Assembly (NCBI GenBank): GCA_029859485.1
Contig: JAOUDB010000212.1
Location: 1 to 5,315, forward strand
Reading direction: 5' to 3'
Length of the DNA stretch: 5,315 bases
DNA from: Desulfuromonadales bacterium
Lineage (GTDB): Bacteria > Desulfobacterota > Desulfuromonadia > Desulfuromonadales > BM103
Of this stretch, positions 1-4,561 are shown piece by piece; the stretch's first letter is position 1, and each line of letters begins with the position of its first letter. The position numbers were made by a program, and so were the translations under genes. The notes under the pieces are model-generated. The model had not been told where the DNA came from. It saw nothing but the letters and a program-made list of their open reading frames with translations, and made no database searches.

Positions 1-348
1 GTGTTGGTGATTGCCGTCAACCCTCCCGGCCTGATCGCCCAGATTACCGCCGTGGCTTTTGCCCTGGCCGGGAACACCCTCTTTCCTGTTTTCCTGCTTG
101 GTATCTGGTGGGACAGAGCCAACAAGTACGGAGCTATTGCCGGCATGACGGTCGGTACGATTATAACCTTTGCACCGATTCTGCTTGGCAACCTGATACC
201 GACGCTCCGCACCATTCTGCCGCCAACCTCATCGGCCCTCGTTGGCGCACCTGTCGTTATCCTGACAATGATTATCGTCTCACGTCTGACTCCGCCACCA
301 CCTGAACATTTGAGACGGTTCCTGGTAGAAAAGGTTCACAGCCCCTAG
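1..348 (+). CDS. Sodium:solute symporter (SSS family), C-terminal fragment
   Basis: The last 115 residues of an integral inner-membrane cation-coupled symporter; the 5' part lies outside the window, so the GTG at base 1 should not be taken as the start. Visible are a hydrophobic stretch (about residues 3-35) leading into the family signature FPVFLLGIWWDRANKYGAIA (about 28-47), in which an aromatic-basic loop is followed by GAIAGM, as in ActP-type acetate permeases. Two further membrane segments follow (about 44-64 and 79-95), then a short cytoplasmic tail rich in proline and charge (TPPPPEHLRRFLVEKV). From family knowledge, SSS proteins have about 13 membrane segments and roughly 500-600 residues, so about a fifth is present. 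The substrate cannot be read from this part; acetate or another short carboxylate is the likeliest by resemblance. The VC_2705-type subfamily, usually preceded by a small DUF4212 partner gene, is an equally good fit. The reading frame ends at TAG 346-348. Confidence 0.85.
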   Translation: MLVIAVNPPGLIAQITAVAFALAGNTLFPVFLLGIWWDRANKYGAIAGMTVGTIITFAPILLGNLIPTLRTILPPTSSALVGAPVVILTMIIVSRLTPPPPEHLRRFLVEKVHSP

Positions 349-350
349 AA

Positions 351-386
351 GAGGTCCCTGCAACAACATCGTGCAGCATTGACCTC
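351..386 (+). terminator. Imperfect stem-loop after the symporter gene (no U-tract)
   Basis: Two bases after the symporter stop, GAGGTC (351-356) pairs with GACCTC (381-386) and CTGCA (358-362) pairs with TGCAG (372-376). This leaves a 1-versus-4 base internal bulge and a 9-base loop. A second small hairpin follows, CAGCA (386-390) with TGCTG (398-402). No run of T follows either hairpin, so this is not a classical intrinsic terminator. It could be a 3'-end stabilising or Rho-assisted structure. The pairing is seen directly; the function is inferred. Confidence 0.3.
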
Positions 387-404
387 AGCACCAAGCTTGC
401 TGTA

Positions 405-461
405 ATGTGCCGAAAAACTAAAATGTCGTTTTATTGTGACGCCAACGATTCTATAAAATGA
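405..461 (+). other. Possible 18-codon ORF ending in an ATGA overlap with the next gene
   Basis: ATG at 405 opens a frame of 18 codons (MCRKTKMSFYCDANDSIK) whose TGA stop (459-461) overlaps the ATG (458-460) of the downstream isomerase-like gene. No Shine-Dalgarno sequence precedes ATG 405 or the internal ATG 423. That counts against translation, although the downstream gene also lacks one. It may be chance. It is recorded because an ATGA overlap is the usual geometry for translational coupling. Confidence 0.15.
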
Positions 462-1279
462 AGTTGATCTTATCCGCAGGAAGCCTCTACACTTTACCAC
501 CGACCCAGGTCTTTGAAATGGCCAGGGATGTCGGTTTTGATGGTATGGAAGTCATCGTAAACCACGACTTCTCAGGATCAAAACACCTCGACCACCTGCG
601 TGACCTGCAAAGCATTCTTCCCGTTCTTTCCATCCATGCCCCCTTTTTTGAGATTGATGGGTGGGGGAACAAGATTGACCAGTTAAAAATATGTGCGGAC
701 CTGGCGTTGAATGCCGGTGTCCCTCTGATCAATTTTCACCCGCCCAACTGGCTGTTTTTCGAATTTAAATTCTGGCGATGGCTGAAAAAAATCAAGAATT
801 TCCAGTCTGAAATCGGCCAGGACGGTGTTCTTGTAACCATAGAGAACATGCCCTGCCTGCCACAATTCAAGATCAACCCGTACCTGCTTTCAAAAATAGA
901 CACCATGGTCCGTTTTATGGAAGACAGGAACCTGTACCTGACATTTGACACAGCCCACTGCGGTTCCATGCATACCGATTTTCTCGGTGATTTCCATCAG
1001 TTCTATGATTCTGGTCGTATGCGCAACATACATTTCTCCGACTACGGCAATGGTCGTGAGCACCTTATACCAGGACACGGAGCCCTGCCCTTGACCCGTT
1101 TCCTCAATCACTTGAGAGAAACCCGCTACGATCACGCGCTGGTGCTGGAGCTTTCCCCCCACGAATTCCCGAAAGACCTTGAACTCATCAAGGAAACCCT
1201 GATTGAAGTTTTTGATTACTTGTGCCAGGAAACCAGGCACTCATCCCCCAGACTTGGGAAGGTTGCGGGACCAAATTAA
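458..1279 (+). CDS. Sugar phosphate isomerase/epimerase-like TIM-barrel protein
   Basis: 273 residues of the xylose-isomerase-like/AP-endonuclease-2 TIM-barrel family (PF01261 type), a soluble metal-dependent enzyme fold. The start MKLILSAGSLYTLP is the usual first strand, followed by a helix and GFDGMEV (26-32). Candidate metal and active-site residues fall at the ends of successive strands: H60 (SIHAPF), H94 (NFHPPN), E129 (TIENMP), D164 and H167 (FDTAHC), H192 and D195 (IHFSD), H202 and H207 (EHLIPGHGALP), and E231 (LVLELSP). This set matches the ligand pattern of the endonuclease IV/isomerase superfamily, so the protein should be catalytically competent. Its substrate cannot be told; isomerase, epimerase, dehydratase and nuclease activities all occur in the family. 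Residues 98-115 are unusually rich in Trp, Phe and Lys. No Shine-Dalgarno sequence precedes ATG 458 (upstream bases are CGATTCTATAAA), and an in-frame TGA at 437-439 rules out an upstream start. The gene converges on the universal stress gene, with a 27-bp gap. Confidence 0.88.
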   Translation: MKLILSAGSLYTLPPTQVFEMARDVGFDGMEVIVNHDFSGSKHLDHLRDLQSILPVLSIHAPFFEIDGWGNKIDQLKICADLALNAGVPLINFHPPNWLFFEFKFWRWLKKIKNFQSEIGQDGVLVTIENMPCLPQFKINPYLLSKIDTMVRFMEDRNLYLTFDTAHCGSMHTDFLGDFHQFYDSGRMRNIHFSDYGNGREHLIPGHGALPLTRFLNHLRETRYDHALVLELSPHEFPKDLELIKETLIEVFDYLCQETRHSSPRLGKVAGPN

Positions 1280-1282
1280 ACA

Positions 1283-1299
1283 ATCAGGCTTTGCCCGAT
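1283..1299 (-). terminator. Weak hairpin between the convergent genes
   Basis: In the 27-bp gap between two convergent stop codons, ATC (1283-1285) and GGC (1287-1289) pair with GCC (1293-1295) and GAT (1297-1299), with one A/C mismatch and a TTT loop. On the minus strand it is followed by the T-rich run TTGTTTAATTT, so it could end usp transcription weakly. The stem is only 6 pairs, and no strong terminator is visible here. Confidence 0.22.
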
Positions 1300-1306
1300 G
1301 TCAAAT

Positions 1307-1759
1307 TTAGCGAACGATATACACTGAACAGTGTGCGTGAAGTGATATTTTCGTTGAAACACTGCCAAGAAGTGTCCGTTTCATGCGGCCTTTGCCGGAT
1401 GAACCCACCACGATGACATCGCAGTTCTTCTCCTCAGCCAGCATCATCAATTCTTCGGCGGGGTCTCCATACATAACCATCGATTCAAGGTCGACACCTG
1501 CTTCTGCAGCCACCTTTTCAACAACATAGAAGAGACGGTCGCGTTTTTCCTGCCAGCCAGGCATTTCGGTTGCGGGTTTATCAGGAAAAAAATCGGTAAA
1601 TGATGGTGTCTTCATGTTTGGAAGAACCAGCACAGCATAGAGATTGCTTTTAATCTTTGCCCCCGAGATAGAAGCCAGCCTTACAGCTTCTTCAGCAGCC
1701 TTATCTGACTGCGGGGAACCATCAATTGCAACGATAATTTTCTTGCTGAGCTTCAACAT
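1307..1759 (-). CDS. Universal stress protein (UspA family, ATP-binding type)
   Basis: 150 residues, the normal size of a single-domain Usp, a small cytoplasmic dimeric alpha/beta protein linked to stress, starvation or energy-state sensing. The first strand ends in IIVAIDGS with the conserved Asp at residue 13. The C-terminal part carries the full nucleotide-binding signature G-x2-G-x9-G-S: VVGSSGKG (G119, G122), then G132 and S133. This is the MJ0577-like ATP-binding class rather than the non-binding UspA class. The protein ends in CSVYIVR, the usual final strand. The reading frame could begin at a GTG at 1774, but that codon overlaps GGAGG (1767-1771), a strong Shine-Dalgarno sequence exactly 7 bases before ATG 1759. 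I therefore start at 1759 (MLKLSKK). A sigma70-type promoter lies just upstream, with a dyad over its -35 element. The gene is divergent from the IclR-family regulator. Which stress it answers to cannot be read here. Confidence 0.92.
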   Translation of the reverse strand: MLKLSKKIIVAIDGSPQSDKAAEEAVRLASISGAKIKSNLYAVLVLPNMKTPSFTDFFPDKPATEMPGWQEKRDRLFYVVEKVAAEAGVDLESMVMYGDPAEELMMLAEEKNCDVIVVGSSGKGRMKRTLLGSVSTKISLHAHCSVYIVR

Positions 1760-1766
1760 GCCGAGC

Positions 1767-1771
1767 CCTCC
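1767..1771 (-). promoter_or_regulatory. Shine-Dalgarno site that fixes the usp start
   Basis: Minus-strand GGAGG with a 7-base spacer (GCTCGGC) to ATG 1759. A GTG at 1774 lies inside the same run (GTGGGAGGG) and would have no ribosome site of its own, so this motif decides for the 150-residue form. Confidence 0.8.
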
Positions 1772-1789
1772 CACGATTTCATTAAGCTG

Positions 1790-1818
1790 AATTTACCTGT
1801 CGGCCTATACTGTGTCAA
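1790..1818 (-). promoter_or_regulatory. Sigma70-type promoter of the universal stress gene
   Basis: On the minus strand a perfect -35 TTGACA (1818 to 1813) is separated by 17 bases from TAAATT (1795 to 1790), a 4/6 match to TATAAT. The predicted transcript start is near 1783, giving a leader of about 24 bases that carries the GGAGG ribosome site. Spacing and leader length are ideal; the start site itself is inferred. Confidence 0.65.
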
Positions 1819-1829
1819 CTGTCACACAG
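1810..1829. promoter_or_regulatory. CRP-like dyad overlapping the usp -35 element
   Basis: CTGTGT (1810-1815) and ACACAG (1824-1829) form a perfect 6-bp-arm inverted repeat. Within it, TGTGT-N6-TCACA (1811-1826) matches the CRP consensus TGTGA-N6-TCACA at 9 of 10 positions. The centre, about 1818.5, lies near -35 of the predicted usp start, over the -35 hexamer, which suits repression. It lies near -70 of the forward promoter at 1854-1882, close to a class I activator position. The dyad is seen; the binding protein (a CRP/FNR-family member or another dimeric regulator) is inferred. Confidence 0.45.
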
Positions 1830-1853
1830 ATTTGACAAAAAAGACTTATCTGT

Positions 1854-1882
1854 TTGACTTCTATAAAACACTATTTTAAAAT
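1854..1882 (+). promoter_or_regulatory. Upstream forward promoter (P1) in the usp/iclR gap
   Basis: TTGACT (1854-1859, 5/6 match) and TAAAAT (1877-1882, 5/6 match) are 17 bases apart in very AT-rich DNA. The predicted start is near 1889. A transcript from here would carry the small ORF at 1902-1961 and then reach the IclR-family gene with a leader of about 155 bases. The sequence match is good; AT-rich DNA gives chance matches more easily. Confidence 0.45.
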
Positions 1883-1901
1883 CATCTGAAAGGTAAAAAA
1901 C

Positions 1902-1961
1902 ATGGACCCTAAGTGGTTTTTTTCTCAACCATTTATCACAATAATTTCCATTCTACCTTGA
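1902..1961 (+). CDS. Possible small ORF/leader peptide (19 residues)
   Basis: ATG 1902 opens 19 codons, MDPKWFFSQPFITIISILP, ending at TGA 1959-1961. A Shine-Dalgarno-like AAAGG (1889-1893) sits 8 bases before the ATG, and a sigma70-type promoter (1854-1882) is correctly placed upstream. The peptide has a short polar start and then a hydrophobic stretch, so it could insert into or lie on the membrane. There is no run of repeated regulatory codons as in classic attenuators. Its stop codon lies within the -35 hexamer of the second forward promoter. I do not recognise the peptide and it is short enough to be chance; a run of seven T at 1917-1923 is part of it. Confidence 0.28.
   Translation: MDPKWFFSQPFITIISILP
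1936..1950. promoter_or_regulatory. IclR-operator-like sequence upstream of the iclR-family promoter
   Basis: TCACAATAATTTCCA agrees with the E. coli IclR consensus TGGAAATNATTTCCA at 11 of 14 fixed positions: the right half is perfect and the left half degraded. It ends 7 bases before the -35 hexamer of the downstream promoter, a usual place for autoregulation by this family. Operators differ widely between IclR paralogues, so the match may be accidental. Confidence 0.3.
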
Positions 1962-1986
1962 CAGTTTAAGGCTGTTTCGTTAGAAA
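1958..1986 (+). promoter_or_regulatory. Promoter (P2) of the IclR-family regulator
   Basis: A perfect -35 TTGACA (1958-1963) and TAGAAA (1981-1986, 4/6 match) are separated by 17 bases. The predicted start is near 1993, giving a leader of about 52 bases. The element ACAG-N7-CTGT (1961-1975), a 15-bp dyad, runs from the -35 into the spacer and could be an autorepression site. Confidence 0.6.
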
Positions 1987-1991
1987 ATATG

Positions 1992-2008
1992 TTTGCATAA
2001 AATTTGCA
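1992..2008 (+). repeat. TTTGCA direct repeat, one helical turn apart
   Basis: TTTGCA occurs at 1992-1997 and 2003-2008, an 11-bp period, at the predicted transcript start of the IclR-family gene. Because TGCA is self-complementary, the same bases also form TGCA-N7-TGCA. Such spacing puts both copies on one face of the helix and could be an operator. Chance is possible in AT-rich DNA. Confidence 0.3.
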
Positions 2009-2044
2009 CCATCTAACTCTTCACCCATCAAGGATTTTCAAAAA

Positions 2045-2827
2045 ATGGCCAGGAAAGAAAAGTCCGAATATATCATCCAGGCAGTTTCCCACGCCCTGGA
2101 CTTACTCGAGCAGTTTCATGACGAAGTCGATGAGCTTGGCGTTACCGAGCTCAGCAAACGTTTAAAGCTGCACAAAAATAACGTTTTCCGCCTCTTGGCC
2201 ACACTCGAGTCCCGCGGTTACATTGAGCAGAACAAGGCAACCGAGAATTACCGCCTCGGGCTCAAGGCTCTGGAGCTCGGGCAAACTTTCATCAAGCAGA
2301 TGGGTCTGTTACGTCAGGCTAAACCGATCCTTGAGAAAATGGTGTCCGAATGTAACGAAACCTGTTATGTGGCTATTTTCAAGGAAGGCCATGTCGTCTA
2401 CCTCGACATGGTAGAAACAGACATGACGGTTCGCGTCGTCTCCCGGGTCGGATCGCGCCTGCCGGCCTACTGTACCGCAGCAGGCAAAGTCTATCTGTCC
2501 CACATGTCCGATGATGAGATCAACGAGATCCTGCCAACGGAAGACTTTCAGGTCTATACCGACACAACCATCAAGAACCGCACGCAACTCAAAAAAGAAC
2601 TGGTTGAGGTTGCTGAACAGGGCTACGCTATCGACAATGAAGAACTCGACCTCGGCGTGCACTGTGTTGCTGCACCAATTCGTGACTACACCCGGCGGAT
2701 CGTCGGCTCGATCAGCATCTCCGGACCGAACATGCGCCTCGGTGAAGAACGCATCAAGAAGGAGTTGGTACCACTGGTTCTGGAGGCTTCCGAAGAGCTT
2801 TCGACCCGGCTCGGTTATCACAAGTAA
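2045..2827 (+). CDS. IclR-family transcriptional regulator
   Basis: 260 residues, typical full length for the family. Residues about 8-70 form the winged helix-turn-helix: VTELSKRLKLHKNNVFRLLA (33-52) is the turn and recognition helix, and LESRGYIEQ (54-62) with YRLG (69-72) the wing. Residues about 85-255 form the GAF-like effector domain, with the family hallmarks PAYCTAAGKVYL (140-151), EELDLGVHCVAAPI (199-212) and GSISISGP (221-228). From family knowledge these proteins bind a small carboxylate or aromatic acid and repress or activate adjacent catabolic genes, often repressing themselves. The ligand cannot be told here. The nearest candidate target is the divergent usp; the symporter upstream is separated by two genes. 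ATG 2045 is preceded by AAGGA (2030-2034) at 10 bases and by a good promoter. The gene stands alone, closed by a strong terminator. Confidence 0.95.
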   Translation: MARKEKSEYIIQAVSHALDLLEQFHDEVDELGVTELSKRLKLHKNNVFRLLATLESRGYIEQNKATENYRLGLKALELGQTFIKQMGLLRQAKPILEKMVSECNETCYVAIFKEGHVVYLDMVETDMTVRVVSRVGSRLPAYCTAAGKVYLSHMSDDEINEILPTEDFQVYTDTTIKNRTQLKKELVEVAEQGYAIDNEELDLGVHCVAAPIRDYTRRIVGSISISGPNMRLGEERIKKELVPLVLEASEELSTRLGYHK

Positions 2828-2849
2828 AAGGTTCTCAGAACTCAATGCC

Positions 2850-2884
2850 AAAGGCCCTGCACTCGATAAGTGCAGGGCCTTTTC
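2850..2884 (+). terminator. Strong intrinsic terminator after the IclR-family gene
   Basis: A perfect 14-bp stem (2850-2863 with 2869-2882), including 11 GC-rich pairs beginning GGCCCTGCACT, surrounds a 5-base loop CGATA. The stem runs into TTTT (2880-2883) and then a pyrimidine-rich CTGTCT. It lies 22 bases after the stop codon. The A-run on the 5' arm also makes it partly symmetrical, but no convergent gene needs it. Confidence 0.92.
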
Positions 2885-2934
2885 TGTCTAAAGTATCCAC
2901 CCATACAAGCCTTATCAGCAAACAGCTAGCAAGA

Positions 2935-2962
2935 TTGACACGCAGGCCTTAAATGCTATGAT
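2935..2962 (+). promoter_or_regulatory. Sigma70-type promoter of the alpha/beta hydrolase gene
   Basis: A perfect -35 TTGACA (2935-2940), a 16-base spacer and TATGAT (2957-2962, 5/6 match). The predicted start is near 2969, 46 bases before the first possible start codon of the hydrolase. It lies just beyond the strong terminator, so the hydrolase gene is an independent unit. Confidence 0.7.
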
Positions 2963-3014
2963 GAAAATGGACATTTACTAATAAATCAAGAGACTTAAAA
3001 GGCTTTAAACGGTA

Positions 3015-3857
3015 GTGAAAACAGACCCGTTCGATCATTCTGAGACGAATCAAGACTGTAAGAACCTGCGTCAACACGCGCAAGAGGAAGGGGTGTCTGA
3101 GCCGAGCGACCTCCCCTTCATGCTTCGGCCGCCTGGAGCTACAAGTGCGGCACTGCTGGTCCATGGTTTTACAGGTACGCCTTGGGAAATGCGCCTGTTT
3201 GGTGAAGAGTTGGCCATTGCCGGCATTGCCAGTCTTGCCATTCGCTTGCCAGGGCACGGCACTTCACCGGAAGACCTTGCCAAAAAACGTTGGGAAGACT
3301 GGTACGATGCTGTTCAGGTGGGCTACAACATCCTTCGCAAAGACTATTCATCAATTTACGGTATAGGCATGAGTACAGGCTGTCTATTAATCTTGGCGGC
3401 GGCAAGAACAAACCCGATGAGCGGCTTGGTTCTCTTCTCTCCCTACCTGCGGATCCAACATTGGCTGGCGCCTTATGCCGGATGGTTAAAATGGTTTCGG
3501 CCCTATCAGGTAAAACCAGAAGCAGACAAATCGCAAAAGCACTACTATCGGCGCAGACCGGTCGCCGGCATCCACCAGATCAACCGACTGACTAAAAGAG
3601 TCCGTAGCCAGCTGCCACTTATAACCTGCCCGGTACTGGCATTCAACGGCGAAGGGGATCAAACTGTCGATATTGAAAGCGGTCGTGAATTGATAGACAG
3701 GATGGCGAGTGAGATTAAAGACTACCTGTGTTACGGCACCGACGTCCCTCATGTGTTAACCCGTGAGGAGAATCCATATCGTGTAGAGATGTTTACCCAA
3801 ACAATCGAGTTTATTCAGCGCCTCGAAGGCCCAGAGCCCGCCGTCTCGACAAGATAG
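3015..3857 (+). CDS. Alpha/beta hydrolase (carboxylesterase/monoacylglycerol lipase type)
   Basis: 280 residues if begun at GTG 3015. This is a serine hydrolase of the Est30/monoacylglycerol-lipase-like group, probably cytoplasmic, as no signal peptide is visible. The oxyanion-hole motif is LLVHGFTGTP (47-56), with RLPGHG (77-82) in the usual second loop. The nucleophile is S120 in GMSTG (118-122). D215 in NGEGDQTVD and H246 in DVPHVLTREE complete the triad. Residues about 145-195 form the cap (LRIQHWLAPYAGWLKW onward). The expected substrate is a carboxylic ester of a short or medium chain, but it is not determined. Start choice is uncertain. GTG 3015 has only AAAAGG (2996-3001), 13 bases away. 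GTG 3093 has GAGG (3084-3087) at 5 bases and would give 254 residues, closer to family length; the first 26 residues are hydrophilic and outside the fold. The 3' end overlaps coaE on the other strand by 43 bp. Confidence 0.9.
   Translation: MKTDPFDHSETNQDCKNLRQHAQEEGVSEPSDLPFMLRPPGATSAALLVHGFTGTPWEMRLFGEELAIAGIASLAIRLPGHGTSPEDLAKKRWEDWYDAVQVGYNILRKDYSSIYGIGMSTGCLLILAAARTNPMSGLVLFSPYLRIQHWLAPYAGWLKWFRPYQVKPEADKSQKHYYRRRPVAGIHQINRLTKRVRSQLPLITCPVLAFNGEGDQTVDIESGRELIDRMASEIKDYLCYGTDVPHVLTREENPYRVEMFTQTIEFIQRLEGPEPAVSTR
3084..3095 (+). promoter_or_regulatory. Alternative ribosome site and GTG start of the hydrolase
   Basis: GAGG (3084-3087) within AAGAGGAAGGGGTG lies 5 bases before GTG 3093, which is in frame with the hydrolase (codon 27 of the long form). 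It is a better ribosome site than the one before GTG 3015, so the true product may begin VSEPSDLPFMLRPPG (initiator Met) and have 254 residues. Confidence 0.5.
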
Positions 3858-4432
3858 TGATACAGAGAAGTCACCGCATGACGTGTTTGTTCTAACGAGC
3901 CTGAGTTGTCTATCACGAAGTCTGCTTTCTGCACCTTATCTGCCTGAGGCCATTGGGTAGCAATCCTCTGCTTGGCCTCCGCTTCGCTTATTTCATCCCT
4001 CGTCAAGAGACGTTCCACCTGTAAAGCAGGATCAATCACCACAACCAGAATCTGGTCAACCCGGCTCTCGGCACCAGCTTCAAATAAAAGTGGAGCCTCG
4101 TAGACGATCAGATCATGGGGTGAATTTTTCAACTCCATCAAGCGACATTCAGCAAGATGGGCAATTGCAGGATGAGTAATCAGTTCAAGTCGATGTCTGG
4201 CTAACGGATCGGAAAAAACTTTTTGCGCCATCACCTCACGTTTCAGACTTCCCCCTGCTGTCAGGATGTCCACCCCAAAGGCATCCACTAATTTGGCCAA
4301 CGTCGGGCTCCCTTGATTGACAACTTCCCTGGCGAGGAGATCAGCACTCACCAGGCTAGCGCCGCACTCAACAAACAAATCAGCAACGAAGCTTTTCCCC
4401 GAAGCAATCCCACCGGTGAGACCGAGAATCAT
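3815..4432 (-). CDS. coaE: Dephospho-CoA kinase
   Basis: 205 residues, near-identical in length to E. coli CoaE. The enzyme phosphorylates the ribose 3'-hydroxyl of dephospho-CoA with ATP, the last step of coenzyme A synthesis, in the cytoplasm. Visible motifs are the P-loop GLTGGIASGKS (4-14, with K13 and S14), SADLLAREVV (29-38) with the candidate catalytic D31, LELITHPAI (82-90), YEAPLLFEAG (111-120) and the C-terminal ADFVIDNSG (170-178). All conserved blocks are intact. The frame can be extended to TTG 4450, but that extension contains the Shine-Dalgarno sequence (AGGAAAGG, 4440-4447, 7 bases from ATG 4432). The start at 4432 gives MILGLTGG, as in the family. The stop (TGA, 3815-3817) lies inside the convergent hydrolase gene. 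The polA or rho neighbours often seen beside coaE are absent on the downstream side. No convincing promoter was found upstream. Confidence 0.96.
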   Translation of the reverse strand: MILGLTGGIASGKSFVADLFVECGASLVSADLLAREVVNQGSPTLAKLVDAFGVDILTAGGSLKREVMAQKVFSDPLARHRLELITHPAIAHLAECRLMELKNSPHDLIVYEAPLLFEAGAESRVDQILVVVIDPALQVERLLTRDEISEAEAKQRIATQWPQADKVQKADFVIDNSGSLEQTRHAVTSLYHYLVETAGSGPSRR

Positions 4433-4561
4433 GACGCGACCTTTCCTCAAAGCTGTATGGAATAATCATTCTTGAGTAGAGACAAGATATCATGACATTT
4501 CTCGACAGGCCTTTGCAAAAAAAATCAATGAGACTCACTCGTGAAACATCAGGAGAAGAAA

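Noticed and set aside
108..305. 65-codon plus-strand frame inside the symporter fragment
   Set aside because: Shadow of the symporter in another frame, with no family resemblance.
434..457. TTGTGA and TATAAA just before the isomerase-like gene as a promoter
   Set aside because: The spacer is only 12 bases and the -10 would touch the ATG, leaving no place for a transcript start before it.
1222..1416. 64-codon plus-strand frame across the isomerase and usp 3' ends
   Set aside because: Spans the tails of two convergent genes in unused frames; no ribosome site or domain.
1895..1922. AAAAAAC pairing with GTTTTTT as a terminator between P1 and P2
   Set aside because: The stem is almost all A-T with a 14-base loop and would be too unstable, although it could weakly mask the small ORF's ribosome site.
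2309..2851. 180-codon open frame on the minus strand opposite the IclR-family gene
   Set aside because: It lies wholly antisense to an intact, well-recognised family member, has no recognisable domain, and reads as a mirror of its codons.
3867..3893. GTCA-N5-TGAC followed by a T-rich stretch after the hydrolase stop as a terminator
   Set aside because: Only a four-base-pair stem, lying within coaE coding sequence and without a continuous T-run.
4512..4528. Run of eight T on the minus strand as an intrinsic terminator
   Set aside because: No GC-rich stem precedes it on that strand, and no gene ends there.
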